64,000 nt of DNA from Paracoccus albus (GCF_027913035.1 NZ_CP115775.1:3254812-3318811); one strand, 5' to 3'. Shown: positions 25,644 through 33,814, counted from the first letter of the stretch. Notes: a model not told the origin generated them from the letters alone. Numbers and translations: made by a program.

Positions 25644-26116
25644 CCCGTCTCACCCCTTGCCTCTGGTATCATCAGGACGCCATCGCAGCAGCAGAATTCT
25701 ATGCCGCCACCATCCCCGACAGTCGCATCCAACGCATATCGGATCAGAATGCCGACAGTCCGGGCGGGAAGGCCGGCAGCGTCAAGACCGTCGAATTCAC
25801 CGTCGCCGGAACGCCGCTTTATGCGTTCTCTGCCCCCGGCCCGGATAAGTTCAACCTCGCCCTGTCGCTGATGATCGAATGCGACAGTCAGGCAGAGGTA
25901 GACCGCCTGTGGGACGCCCTGTCCGAAGGCGGGCAGACGATGGAATGCGGCTGGGTGCAGGACCGCTGGGGGCTGAACTGGCAGATCATCCCGCCGGGTA
26001 TGATGGATCTTATGGCCGCCGATGACCGCGAGGCCGCGGGTCGCGCTGCTGCCAGGATGCTGACCATGACGAAGCTGGATGGCGAGGCGATCAGACGGGC
26101 GTTTGAGGGCAGCTAG
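25640..26116 (+). CDS. PhnB-like VOC family protein
   Basis: The 158-residue protein is a PhnB-type VOC protein: LTPCLWYHQDAIAAAEFYAATIPDS start, VEFTVAGTPLYAF, and GWVQDRWGLNWQIIPPGM near the end. Its start overlaps the stop of the HxlR-SCP2 gene in an ATGA junction, so the two are translationally coupled. Co-expression of a VOC protein with the regulator supports a shared detoxification theme. Substrate unknown. Confidence 0.85.
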   Translation: MTRLTPCLWYHQDAIAAAEFYAATIPDSRIQRISDQNADSPGGKAGSVKTVEFTVAGTPLYAFSAPGPDKFNLALSLMIECDSQAEVDRLWDALSEGGQTMECGWVQDRWGLNWQIIPPGMMDLMAADDREAAGRAAARMLTMTKLDGEAIRRAFEGS

Positions 26117-26130
26117 GGCACACCGCCCGG

Positions 26131-26148
26131 AAAAAGGGGCGCAGCCCC
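26131..26148 (-). terminator. small terminator-like hairpin reading on the minus strand
   Basis: Read on the minus strand, GGGGC-TGC-GCCCC is followed by TTTTT (26135-26131). No minus-strand gene lies directly upstream, so it may protect the VOC gene from incoming antisense transcription or be part of the adjacent repeat element. Confidence 0.4.
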
Positions 26149-26151
26149 GCC

Positions 26152-26285
26152 GGGCGAGCGTCCGGCCGCCCCCACGGGCGGACGCTTCGGTGCCGTTTCA
26201 CGCTGCACGGTCCTTCTGCGGGAAGGAACGATAAAGCGCGCCGCACGTCCGTTGCAGGCGTCCCCCCGCGGCCGGACGCTCGCCC
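26152..26285. repeat. 134-bp intergenic element bounded by an 18-bp perfect inverted repeat
   Basis: GGGCGAGCGTCCGGCCGC at 26152-26169 is exactly complementary to 26268-26285. Inside it lie a near-match second arm (GGGCGGACGC at 26176-26185 against GCGTCCCCCC at 26258-26267) and a perfect central hairpin TCCTTC-TGCGG-GAAGGA around 26211-26227. The whole 26117-26419 region contains no supported gene. The structure suggests a miniature palindromic repeat or a folded RNA. Copy number cannot be judged from this window. Confidence 0.6.
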
Positions 26286-26419
26286 TCTGCCTGTGCAGAT
26301 ATACCGGAAAGTTCCCTTCCTTGATCTTTACTAATCCCGCCCTGTTTTTGCCCCTGCCGATGCAACGATTTCGCACCCCGTGCCGTTATGCCGGTCCAAA
26401 CATGGAGAGGATTAGACCC

Positions 26420-26947
26420 ATGAAAAATCTTTATCTGACCACCGCAATGATCCTGTCGCTCGGCGGCGCAGCTTTTGCACAGACCGCAACGACCGAAGCC
26501 CCTGCCGACGCAGAAGCCCCGGCAGACGCCGCTGCCCCGACTGCTGCTGCCAACGCCACCGCTGCTGACGCAGCTGCCTCGGATCCGGGCGATGCCATGC
26601 AGACCGGCCTTCTGCGTGCCTCCGCTCTGGAAGGTGTCGACATCTATTCTGTTGACGTGACCGGCACCACCACATGGAGCGACGGTGAGCGTTACAGCGA
26701 AATCGACGCCGATTGGGAAAAGATCGGTGAGATCGAAGACCTCGTGCTGAACGGCGACGGTGACATCGTCGGCGCCATTGCCGAAGTCGGCGGCTTCCTT
26801 GGCCTTGGTGAAAAGGAAGTCATGATCGAGCCTTCCGAGATGAGCTTTGTCATTACCGAAGATCGTATCGCAGTGGTCTCGGCTCTTGGTCAGGAAGCGC
26901 TTGAACAGCGTGAAGAGACTGCCGAAGAAATCCGCGACGACGACTGA
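26420..26947 (+). CDS. exported PRC-barrel domain protein
   Basis: The 175-residue protein has a signal peptide (MKNLYLTTAMILSLGGAAFAQ) and an alanine/proline-rich linker of about 45 residues. A PRC-barrel-like domain from about residue 65 to 160 follows (LEGVDIYSVDVTG, IGEIEDLVLNGDGDIVGAI, VMIEPSEMSF). Periplasmic PRC-barrel proteins of this kind are widespread in alphaproteobacteria and of unknown role. The start at 26420 follows AGAGGA and yields the signal peptide directly. A strong terminator follows. Confidence 0.8.
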   Translation: MKNLYLTTAMILSLGGAAFAQTATTEAPADAEAPADAAAPTAAANATAADAAASDPGDAMQTGLLRASALEGVDIYSVDVTGTTTWSDGERYSEIDADWEKIGEIEDLVLNGDGDIVGAIAEVGGFLGLGEKEVMIEPSEMSFVITEDRIAVVSALGQEALEQREETAEEIRDDD

Positions 26948-26973
26948 TCCGTCACGCTCAAAAAATCTTGCAG

Positions 26974-26994
26974 CACCCCGGCTTGTCCGGGGTG
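26974..26994 (+). terminator. rho-independent terminator after the PRC-barrel gene
   Basis: A perfect 8-bp stem (CACCCCGG at 26974-26981, CCGGGGTG at 26987-26994) with a 5-base loop is followed by TTCTCATTT, 26 bp after the stop codon. Confidence 0.75.
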
Positions 26995-27078
26995 TTCTCA
27001 TTTGAAACGCAGGCGAGGATGCTTTATCTGGCGACACACGCCGCAAGGCCCTTGTCACCCGCGATCATGGAAGGTGCG

Positions 27079-28221
27079 ATGACACAGCAGAAGACCGTCT
27101 GGCAGAACCCCGCAGAAATCATCCGCGAAACGAAACCGGAAAACCCGGTCATGGTTTTTGCGCCGACCGTCCTGCAGGACACGGCCAAACGCTTCATCAA
27201 AGGCTTTCCCGGACTGGTCACCTATGCCGTGAAATCAAACCCGGATGAGGCCGTCGTCGAGAATCTGTTTTCCGCAGGCATCAAGGGCTTCGATGTGGCC
27301 TCCCCTGCCGAAATCGAACTGATAGGACGGCTCGCCCCCGGTGCTGCGCGCCATTACCACAACCCTGTTCGTGCACGGGCAGAAATCAGCGCGGCAGTAG
27401 ATGCCGGGATCAAGGCATGGTCCGTTGACAGCGCGTCAGAGCTTGAAAAGCTGATAGAGATGGTGCCGGCCGAGGATTGCGAAATCTCGCCGCGCTTCAA
27501 GCTGCCGGTGGCCGGCGCAATCTATGATTTCGGCTCCAAATTCGGGGCGACACCGGCACTGGCCGCCGATCTTCTGAAGCGCGTGGCAGAGGCAGGTTTC
27601 ATACCCTCGCTGACCTTCCATCCCGGCACCCAATGCACGGATCCCGGCGCCTGGGAACAATATGTCCGCACCGCGCGCGACATCTGCGACATGGCTGGCG
27701 TGCAGGCCAGGCGCCTGAATGTCGGCGGTGGCTTTCCGTCGCATCGTGTTTATGGGGTAGAGCCAGATCTGGAAGCGATCTTCGACCTGATCGGCGCAAC
27801 TGCGGCAGAGGTGTTTGGCGATGCCGTGCCCCAGCTTGTCTGCGAACCCGGTCGCGGCCTCTGCGCAGATGCGTTTTCGCTGATCACGCGGGTCAAGGCA
27901 GTCCGCGATGGTCAAGCCGTGTTCCTGAATGATGGCGTCTATGGCGGGCTGGCAGAGTTGCCGGTGGTCGGCAATCTCGACCGGGTGGATGTATATTCAC
28001 CCGACGGCAAGAAGCGCGAGGGCGAAGAATCCGGGCGCGTCATTTTCGGCCCGACCTGTGACTCGGTCGACCGTCTGCCGGGCGAGTTGCTGATGGCAGC
28101 CGATGTGCAAGAGGACGACTATATCGTCTTCAACGGTGCCGGTGCCTATTCGGTCGTGACGAACACGCGCTTCAACGGTTTCGGGGATCTGATGCGTGCC
28201 ACCGCGCTGCGGCTGGACTGA
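27079..28221 (+). CDS. type III PLP-dependent decarboxylase (ornithine/lysine decarboxylase-like)
   Basis: The 380-residue protein is a fold-type III (alanine-racemase-like barrel) decarboxylase. The PLP lysine is K52 in TYAVKSNPD, the phosphate-binding glycines are in NVGGGFPSHR, and CEPGRGL follows. The dimer-partner catalytic cysteine is Cys327 in FGPTCDSVDRL. These are hallmarks of ornithine, lysine or carboxynorspermidine-type decarboxylases, hence polyamine synthesis. ATG 27079 has GGAAGG just upstream; a nearby ATG at 27067 is the alternative. Confidence 0.87.
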   Translation: MTQQKTVWQNPAEIIRETKPENPVMVFAPTVLQDTAKRFIKGFPGLVTYAVKSNPDEAVVENLFSAGIKGFDVASPAEIELIGRLAPGAARHYHNPVRARAEISAAVDAGIKAWSVDSASELEKLIEMVPAEDCEISPRFKLPVAGAIYDFGSKFGATPALAADLLKRVAEAGFIPSLTFHPGTQCTDPGAWEQYVRTARDICDMAGVQARRLNVGGGFPSHRVYGVEPDLEAIFDLIGATAAEVFGDAVPQLVCEPGRGLCADAFSLITRVKAVRDGQAVFLNDGVYGGLAELPVVGNLDRVDVYSPDGKKREGEESGRVIFGPTCDSVDRLPGELLMAADVQEDDYIVFNGAGAYSVVTNTRFNGFGDLMRATALRLD

Positions 28222-28249
28222 TCCCGCGCCGCGCCTCGTCGGCTCCGCG

Positions 28250-28294
28250 CTGTATATACGGATTATATACAGCATATCTACGGATTCCATACAG
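28250..28294. promoter_or_regulatory. 23-bp palindrome plus a related second site upstream of the DUF2235 gene
   Basis: A perfect palindrome CTGTATATA-N5-TATATACAG spans 28250-28272. The 16-base word TACGGATTATATACAG within it (28257-28272) recurs as TACGGATTCCATACAG at 28279-28294, 22 bp on. A -10-like GATAAT lies at 28296-28301. Two similar sites about two helical turns apart are typical of cooperative repressor binding. The regulator is not recognisable in this window. Confidence 0.6.
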
Positions 28295-28371
28295 AGATAA
28301 TACGCCCTGTCGCGGCCTTTCGGTGCCTGCGGAGTGATTTGCAAAACCGGATTTGGTGTTAGGCTGGTGAC

Positions 28372-29439
28372 ATGAGTCGCCCGTCTGTTACCCATGTCGT
28401 GCTGGTTGATGGCACCTTCGCCTCGCTGATGGAGGGGCGGTCCTCCAACATCGGCCGCATCTATCGTCTGCTGCGCCCGCAGCGCGGCGTAGACCTGCGC
28501 GTCCGCTATGCCGCCGGCCAGCAATGGGAGGCGTGGGGCAGCTTGTTGGGTGTGGTGATGGGCCACGGATTGGGCGGGCGCATTCGCGATGCCTATGGCT
28601 GGCTCGCCACCGCTTACCGCCCCGGCGACAGGGTGTTCCTGCTAGGCTATTCGCGCGGTGCCTTCGCGATACGCTCCCTTGCCGCGATGATCGAAAGGGT
28701 GGGGCTGCTCAGGCCGGAAAACGCGACCGAACGGAACATCCAGCAGATCTGGCGCGCCTATCGTGATGAGGCCGAGGCCGAACGTTTGTTGGAACTCCGC
28801 GCGCGGCTTTGCCACGAGCGTGTGCCGATCGAATTTCTGGGCGCATTCGATACCGTCATGGCGCTTGGCATCAGGCTTCCGGTGCTGTGGGTGCTGACCG
28901 AACCGCGCTTCCGGTTTCACGATCAGCACCTTGGGCTGGACGTCCGGCGCGGCGCACAGGCACTGGCGCTGAATGAAACCCGTGCCGCCTTTCAGCCGAT
29001 TCTGTGGGACAGCGATGGACGCGAACCAGGCGCGATTTCGCAGATGTGGTTCAACGGTGTTCATGCCGATATTGGCGGCCAGCTTCTGGGCGAGGAAACC
29101 GCGCGCCCCCTGTCTAATATCCCGCTGGTCTGGATGCTTGAACAGGCTCAGGCGGCGGGCCTGCCCTTGCCAGATGATTGGAGGTCACGTTTTGTGTGTG
29201 ACCCCGCCGCCCCCTCGGTCGGGAACTGGCGCGGATGGGGCAAGGCATTTCTCGCCCGGACGCCGCGCGTTGCAGGCATTGATATCAGTGAGGCGCTGCA
29301 TTCCAGCGTAGCCCGCCCCTATGACGGCCCGGCCATATTGGCGGGGCATCTGGCCAATGATTCCGCCGATGCCGGGATCTTCAGAATGACCCGCCGCCGC
29401 CAACGCCGATTGCGCCGCGCCGACCAAAGCTACCATTAG
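28372..29439 (+). CDS. DUF2235 alpha/beta hydrolase (Tle1-like lipase fold)
   Basis: The 355-residue protein belongs to DUF2235, the family of Tle1-type phospholipases. The nucleophile elbow is LLGYSRGAFAIR with Ser94, the acid is Asp160 in LGAFDTVMALG, and the histidine is His231 in FNGVHADIGGQ. It has no signal peptide and a strongly basic C-terminus (RRRQRRLRRA). There is no type VI secretion gene, VgrG or immunity gene beside it, so an effector role is not supported. A palindromic operator lies upstream. It converges on metF with a 15-bp gap. Confidence 0.85.
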   Translation: MSRPSVTHVVLVDGTFASLMEGRSSNIGRIYRLLRPQRGVDLRVRYAAGQQWEAWGSLLGVVMGHGLGGRIRDAYGWLATAYRPGDRVFLLGYSRGAFAIRSLAAMIERVGLLRPENATERNIQQIWRAYRDEAEAERLLELRARLCHERVPIEFLGAFDTVMALGIRLPVLWVLTEPRFRFHDQHLGLDVRRGAQALALNETRAAFQPILWDSDGREPGAISQMWFNGVHADIGGQLLGEETARPLSNIPLVWMLEQAQAAGLPLPDDWRSRFVCDPAAPSVGNWRGWGKAFLARTPRVAGIDISEALHSSVARPYDGPAILAGHLANDSADAGIFRMTRRRQRRLRRADQSYH

Positions 29440-29454
29440 ATCCGGACGGCAGGG

Positions 29455-30312
29455 TCAGGCAGCAAGGCCGTCCTCTCGCAGGCCGAGTTCGTGGCAGACA
29501 GCCAGGGTCAGCTCTGGTTTGTTCAGCGTGTAGAAATGCAGATGCTCTACACCGCCGCTCCGCAGGTCGTTGCACAGCTTGACGCAGATTTCCTCTGCCA
29601 GCTTCGCCTCGCCCTCTTTGCCTGCCGCGTCGAAGGCGTCGATGGCCCAGTCAGGAACATTCGTGCCGCAAAGTGCCGCGAATTTGCGCGCGCCGGCCCA
29701 GCTTTGAATGGGCAGGATACCCGGCAGGATCGGCACGTCGATACCGGCGGCCACGCATGCGTCGCGGAAGCGGAAGAACGTTCCCGCATCGAAGAAAAAC
29801 TGGGTGATCGCGGAGGTTGCGCCCGCATCGACCTTGCGTTTCAGAAAGGCCACATCCGCTGCGGAAGAGCCGTTTGAGTCCGGGTGTGGCTCTGGATAGG
29901 CGCCGACGCGGATCTTCATGTCGCCGCGCTTCGCAATCGCCTCGATCAGTTCGACCGAGGATGCAAACCCTTCGGGATGGGCGGCCCATTCGGCCTGACC
30001 CTTGGGCGCATCGCCGCGCAGGGCCACGATCTCTTTCACGCCGGCTTTTGCGTATTCGTCAACGATCTGCATGGTTTCGTCGCGGCTGGCGTCAACGCAG
30101 GTCAGATGCGCCGCGACGTTAAGGTTGTAATGGTTGGACAGCGCCGTCACCGCCTCATGCGTCAGCTGGCGGGTCGTGCCGCCTGCGCCATAGGTCACAG
30201 ATACGAACTCCGGGCCAAGCGGTGCAAGCGCACGCGCCGTATCCCAAAGCCGGAAAGACGCATCCAGATTGCGCGGCGGGAAGAACTCAAAACTGACGGC
30301 AGGCGTGGACAT
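29455..30312 (-). CDS. metF: 5,10-methylenetetrahydrofolate reductase
   Basis: MetF reduces methylene-THF to methyl-THF for methionine synthesis, using FAD. The 285-residue barrel protein shows SFEFFPPR at the start with the catalytic Glu, FVSVTYGAGGTTR, HLTCVDASRDE, IVALRGDAPKG and the FAD-contacting region ITQFFFD. Length is normal. It is divergent from metR, with a MetR-like box in between, matching the well-known MetR-regulated arrangement. Confidence 0.95.
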   Translation of the reverse strand: MSTPAVSFEFFPPRNLDASFRLWDTARALAPLGPEFVSVTYGAGGTTRQLTHEAVTALSNHYNLNVAAHLTCVDASRDETMQIVDEYAKAGVKEIVALRGDAPKGQAEWAAHPEGFASSVELIEAIAKRGDMKIRVGAYPEPHPDSNGSSAADVAFLKRKVDAGATSAITQFFFDAGTFFRFRDACVAAGIDVPILPGILPIQSWAGARKFAALCGTNVPDWAIDAFDAAGKEGEAKLAEEICVKLCNDLRSGGVEHLHFYTLNKPELTLAVCHELGLREDGLAA

Positions 30313-30356
30313 TGCAGATTCCTTTCAATCGCGCACTTGTGTCAGACTTGGCGGCG

Positions 30357-30369
30357 TGAGACAAATTCA
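30357..30369. promoter_or_regulatory. MetR-like binding site between metF and metR
   Basis: TGAG-ACAAA-TTCA at 30357-30369 differs by one base from the MetR consensus TGAA-N5-TTCA and lies in the 83-bp divergent promoter region. Confidence 0.5.
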
Positions 30370-30395
30370 TATTCCGCATGATCATCATGAGGGCC

Positions 30396-31307
30396 ATGCA
30401 TCTAGAGCTTCGCCATCTTCGCACAGTTCGCGCGATTCATGAACAGGGCGGCCTTGCCCGCGCGGCTGAGGTTTTGAACATCACGCAGTCGGCGCTGTCG
30501 CATCAGGTCAAAGCGTTGGAGGATCAGGTCGGGGTCGAACTGTTTGTCCGCCGCGCAAGGCCGATGCGGCTGTCGGCCGCCGGTATGCGCCTGCTGCGCC
30601 TGGCAGAGCAGGTTCTGCCGCTGATCGAGGCCGCCGAATCAGAGCTGAAGGGGGTAGAGGCGGGGCGCGTCGGTCAGCTTCATATCGCGTTGGAATGCCA
30701 CGCCTGCTTTGACTGGCTGCTGCCGGTGCTTGATCAGTTCCGCCGGACATTTCCAGAGGTCGACCTGGATATCCGCCAGCGGCTGGCCTTTACCGCGCTG
30801 CCGGCCCTTCAGCGCGAAGAAGTAGATCTGGTCATTTCGATGGATCCGGAGGATTTGCCGGGTATCCATTTCGAACCGCTTTTCGAATATGCGCCTACGC
30901 TGGTTGTCCCGGCAGGGCATCCGCTGGCCGCAAAGGGCTTTGCCGTGCCGCAGGATCTGTCCACCGAAAACCTGATCGTCTATCCGATGGATCGAGAGCG
31001 GCTGGATGTGTTCTCCGAATTCCTGACCCCCGCCGGGATAGAGCCATATCATGTCAGGCAGGTCGAGCTGACCGATGTCACCTTGATGCTGGTTGCGGCA
31101 GGGCGCGGCGTCGCGGTGATGCCGGACTGGGTGCTGCGTCGCCACGCCTCTAACCCGGAACTGGCACTCGTGCGGCTGACAGAAAAGGGGGTGCGCCGTC
31201 GTGCCTATGCCGCCGTGCGCGAACCAGATCTTGCCCAGCCCTATATGCAGCACGTGCTGCGACTGGCGCGCGCCGATGGCGTTCGCGGCGGGCGGGTCGG
31301 CGGTTAG
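30396..31307 (+). CDS. metR: LysR-family transcriptional regulator MetR
   Basis: The 303-residue LysR regulator has the N-terminal winged helix LELRHLRTVRAIHEQGGLARAAEVLN and TQSALSHQVKALEDQVGVELF. Its effector domain includes the MetR-typical IALECHACFDWLLPVLDQF and VYPMDRERLDVFSEFL. MetR senses homocysteine and activates metF and metE. ATG 30396 (MHLELRHLR) matches the family N-terminus; the frame is open 18 bp further upstream. Confidence 0.9.
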   Translation: MHLELRHLRTVRAIHEQGGLARAAEVLNITQSALSHQVKALEDQVGVELFVRRARPMRLSAAGMRLLRLAEQVLPLIEAAESELKGVEAGRVGQLHIALECHACFDWLLPVLDQFRRTFPEVDLDIRQRLAFTALPALQREEVDLVISMDPEDLPGIHFEPLFEYAPTLVVPAGHPLAAKGFAVPQDLSTENLIVYPMDRERLDVFSEFLTPAGIEPYHVRQVELTDVTLMLVAAGRGVAVMPDWVLRRHASNPELALVRLTEKGVRRRAYAAVREPDLAQPYMQHVLRLARADGVRGGRVGG

Positions 31308-31325
31308 CCACGCCTCGCGGCGTGG
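31308..31325 (+). terminator. hairpin directly after metR
   Basis: A perfect 6-bp stem CCACGC / GCGTGG with a 6-base loop begins immediately after the metR stop. The following tail is only TTAAGG, so termination strength is uncertain. Confidence 0.4.
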
Positions 31326-31419
31326 TTAAGGGTCAAGATCACGCAATGGCTTCCCTTTATGCAACAATCCCCCTAAACGGCTGGCAAAGCCGACAGCCGA
31401 CGAATGCAGGAGCGCCGCG

Positions 31420-32208
31420 ATGCCAAGCGCCAATATGAACGTGATGATCAAGGCAGCCCGCAAAGCCGGACGCAGCCTTGTGAAAGATTTCCGCGAGGTC
31501 GAGAACCTTCAGGTCTCTGTGAAAGGTGCGGGCGACTTCGTCAGCCGCGCCGACAAGGAGGCCGAGCGGATCATCAAGGAAGAATTGCGCGGTGCGCGTC
31601 CCAACTATGGCTGGGTGGGTGAGGAAACCGGTGCCGAGGATGGCGAGGACCCGACCCGTCGCTGGATCGTCGATCCGCTGGATGGAACGACGAACTTTCT
31701 GCATGGCCTGCCGCATTGGGCCGTTTCCATTGCATTGGAGCACAAGGGAGAGATCGTCGCCGGTGTGATCTTCGATGCCGCGAAGGACGAACTGTACAGT
31801 GCTGAAAAAGGCGGGGGCGCCTGGATGAACGGGCAACGCCTGCGCGTGTCGGGCCGCCGTCAGATGATCGACTCGGTCTTTGCGACCGGCGTGCCGTTTG
31901 GCGGCCGTGGCACGTTGCCGGCGACCTTGAAGGATCTGGCCCGGCTGATGCCCCTGACCGCGGGCGTGCGCCGATTTGGCGCGGCTTCGCTTGATCTGGC
32001 CTATGTCGCCGCAGGCCGTTTCGACGGGTATTGGGAACGCGGCGTCAATTCATGGGATGTCGCCGCAGGTGTCGTTCTGGTCAAGGAAGCGGGCGGCTTT
32101 GTCGAATCGATCCGTGGCGAGGGGCCCGTCGTGGATGCGGGCAATATCGTCTGCGCGAACACGCAGCTTTTCGCAGAATTTGCCGGAATCGTCCGGTCGC
32201 GCGACTGA
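31420..32208 (+). CDS. suhB: inositol monophosphatase family protein SuhB
   Basis: The 262-residue Mg-dependent phosphatase has the metal site WVGEETG (Glu68, Glu69) and IVDPLDGTTNF (Asp85, Asp88), with the late aspartate in NSWDVAAG. Activity is hydrolysis of inositol-1-phosphate or related substrates; in E. coli SuhB also modulates rRNA transcription. Its stop overlaps the ybgC start (TGATG), linking it to the Tol-Pal cluster. Confidence 0.93.
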   Translation: MPSANMNVMIKAARKAGRSLVKDFREVENLQVSVKGAGDFVSRADKEAERIIKEELRGARPNYGWVGEETGAEDGEDPTRRWIVDPLDGTTNFLHGLPHWAVSIALEHKGEIVAGVIFDAAKDELYSAEKGGGAWMNGQRLRVSGRRQMIDSVFATGVPFGGRGTLPATLKDLARLMPLTAGVRRFGAASLDLAYVAAGRFDGYWERGVNSWDVAAGVVLVKEAGGFVESIRGEGPVVDAGNIVCANTQLFAEFAGIVRSRD

Positions 32209-32597
32209 TGCATCGCTGGCCGGTTCGCGTCTATTACGAAGACACCGATCTGGCGGGCATCGTCTATTACGCCAATTACCTGCGCTTCATCGAACGCGCC
32301 CGGACCGAGTGGATCCGAGAGCTTGGTATAGACCAGACCCGGCTTAAGGTTGAGGATGGCGCGGTTTTTGCCGTCCGCCGGGTCGAGGCTGACTATCTGT
32401 TGCCTGCCGTGTTTGACGATCAGCTGACCGTCCTGACGCAGGTGACACGTATGACCCCGGCACGGATCGAGTTGGAGCAGAAGGTGATGCGCGCGGATGC
32501 GCTGCTTTTCGCGGCTCGCGTGACCCTTGCCTGCCTTGGCGGGGACATGCGGCCGCGCCGCCTGCCGGCTGCTCTCGCGGAACTCATGCGAAGTTGA
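32208..32597 (+). CDS. ybgC: Tol-Pal-associated acyl-CoA thioesterase YbgC
   Basis: The 129-residue hot-dog-fold thioesterase has the motif VYYEDTDLAGIVYYANYLRF, with catalytic Asp14 in TDLAG. It hydrolyses short or long acyl-CoA and is conserved at the head of tol-pal clusters. ATG 32208 overlaps the suhB stop by one base and gives the standard length. A promoter-like sequence separates it from tolQ. Confidence 0.93.
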   Translation: MHRWPVRVYYEDTDLAGIVYYANYLRFIERARTEWIRELGIDQTRLKVEDGAVFAVRRVEADYLLPAVFDDQLTVLTQVTRMTPARIELEQKVMRADALLFAARVTLACLGGDMRPRRLPAALAELMRS

Positions 32598-32608
32598 ACG
32601 GCATTTCG

Positions 32609-32637
32609 TTGGTCGCGGCGCTTAACATCTGCTAGAA
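32609..32637 (+). promoter_or_regulatory. promoter-like sequence upstream of tolQ
   Basis: TTGGTC (32609-32614), a 17-bp spacer, and CTAGAA (32632-32637) form a plausible housekeeping-sigma promoter 46 bp before the tolQ start. It would let tolQRAB-pal be expressed independently of suhB-ybgC. Confidence 0.4.
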
Positions 32638-32682
32638 CGCCTTGCAAAGGCCGGAAAATGGCCAGGCAGTCACGGGCAGACC

Positions 32683-33357
32683 ATGGAACAAATCGACTTT
32701 TCGCTGATCGCGCTTTTCATGCGCGCCTCGCTGATCGTGAAGATCGTGATGGTGGTGCTGATCCTCGCATCCTTCTGGTCTTGGGCAATCATTATCCAGA
32801 AGCTGCTGAAGATCGGTGCCGCGCGGGCAGAGGCCGCGAAGTTCGACCGCACTTTCTGGTCGGGCGAGCCGCTGGATGATCTTTACGACCGGGTTGGTGA
32901 ACACCCGCGTGGTTCCGCCGAACGGATTTTTGCCGCAGGTATGGGGGAATGGCGCAAGTCGCAGGATGACCTCGGTGCGATGATCCCCGGCACGCAAAGC
33001 CGTATCGACCGGGCCATGAACGTCGCCATCGGCCGTGAAGAGGCGCGGCTGACGCGCGGGCTTTCCCTGCTGGCGACGATCGGTTCGACGGCGCCTTTTA
33101 TCGGGCTTTTCGGTACGGTCTGGGGGATCAAGACCGCCTTCGAACAGATCGCGATTTCGCAGGATACATCCTTTACCACCGTCGCGCCGGGCATTGCCGA
33201 GGCGCTTCTGGCGACGGCGCTTGGCCTTCTGGCCGCTATTCCGGCGGTGATCTTCTACAATAAATTCATCGCGGATGCCGATAGGCTGGGTGCGAATTAC
33301 GAGAATTTCGCCGATGAGTTCTCGACCATCCTGTCGCGTCAGTTGAACGAGGGCTGA
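32683..33357 (+). CDS. tolQ: Tol-Pal system proton channel subunit TolQ
   Basis: TolQ forms the inner-membrane proton-driven motor with TolR. The 224-residue MotA/ExbB-family protein has three membrane segments: about 12-38, then a pair near 125-150 and 160-185. The family motif IGLFGTVWGIKTAF and the following TVAPGIAEALLATALGLLAAIPAVIFYN carry the proton-path residues. Only 3 bp separate it from tolR. Confidence 0.95.
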   Translation: MEQIDFSLIALFMRASLIVKIVMVVLILASFWSWAIIIQKLLKIGAARAEAAKFDRTFWSGEPLDDLYDRVGEHPRGSAERIFAAGMGEWRKSQDDLGAMIPGTQSRIDRAMNVAIGREEARLTRGLSLLATIGSTAPFIGLFGTVWGIKTAFEQIAISQDTSFTTVAPGIAEALLATALGLLAAIPAVIFYNKFIADADRLGANYENFADEFSTILSRQLNEG

Positions 33358-33360
33358 CCG

Positions 33361-33810
33361 ATGCAGGTCCAGTCGCGTAACAAACCCGGACGCCGCGGCC
33401 GAAGCCGCCGCCAGCCGATGGCAGAGATCAACGTCACGCCCTTTGTCGATGTGATGCTGGTGTTGCTGATCATTTTCATGGTCGCGGCACCGATGCTGAC
33501 CGTTGGCGTTCCGCTGCAACTTCCTGAAACCGCAGCCAATGCCGTGGCTGCCGAACCTCAGGAACCGCTGACTGTTTCAGTGCCTGCCGAGGGGCCGCTG
33601 ATGCTGATGGAAGATACTATCGAAGAGGATCAGCTTGTCTCGCGTCTGCGTGAAATGGCCGAGGGGCGGCAGTCCAGCAAGATCTTCCTTCGCGCCGATG
33701 GGGGCATCCCTTATGGCCGGGTCGTTCAGGTCATGGGTGCGCTGAACGCGGCAGGCTTCAATGACATCGTGCTGGTGACCGACACCGGCGGGCCGCGGAT
33801 GGACGGCTGA
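33361..33810 (+). CDS. tolR: Tol-Pal system protein TolR
   Basis: The 149-residue protein has one membrane segment (about 28-48) starting in NVTPFVDVMLVLLIIFMV. Asp30 there is the proton-carrying aspartate of the TolQR motor. The periplasmic part has the ExbD/TolR fold (IFLRADGGIPYGRVVQVMGAL). It is co-transcribed with tolQ upstream and tolA downstream (4-bp gap). Confidence 0.95.
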   Translation: MQVQSRNKPGRRGRSRRQPMAEINVTPFVDVMLVLLIIFMVAAPMLTVGVPLQLPETAANAVAAEPQEPLTVSVPAEGPLMLMEDTIEEDQLVSRLREMAEGRQSSKIFLRADGGIPYGRVVQVMGALNAAGFNDIVLVTDTGGPRMDG

Positions 33811-33814
33811 TCCG

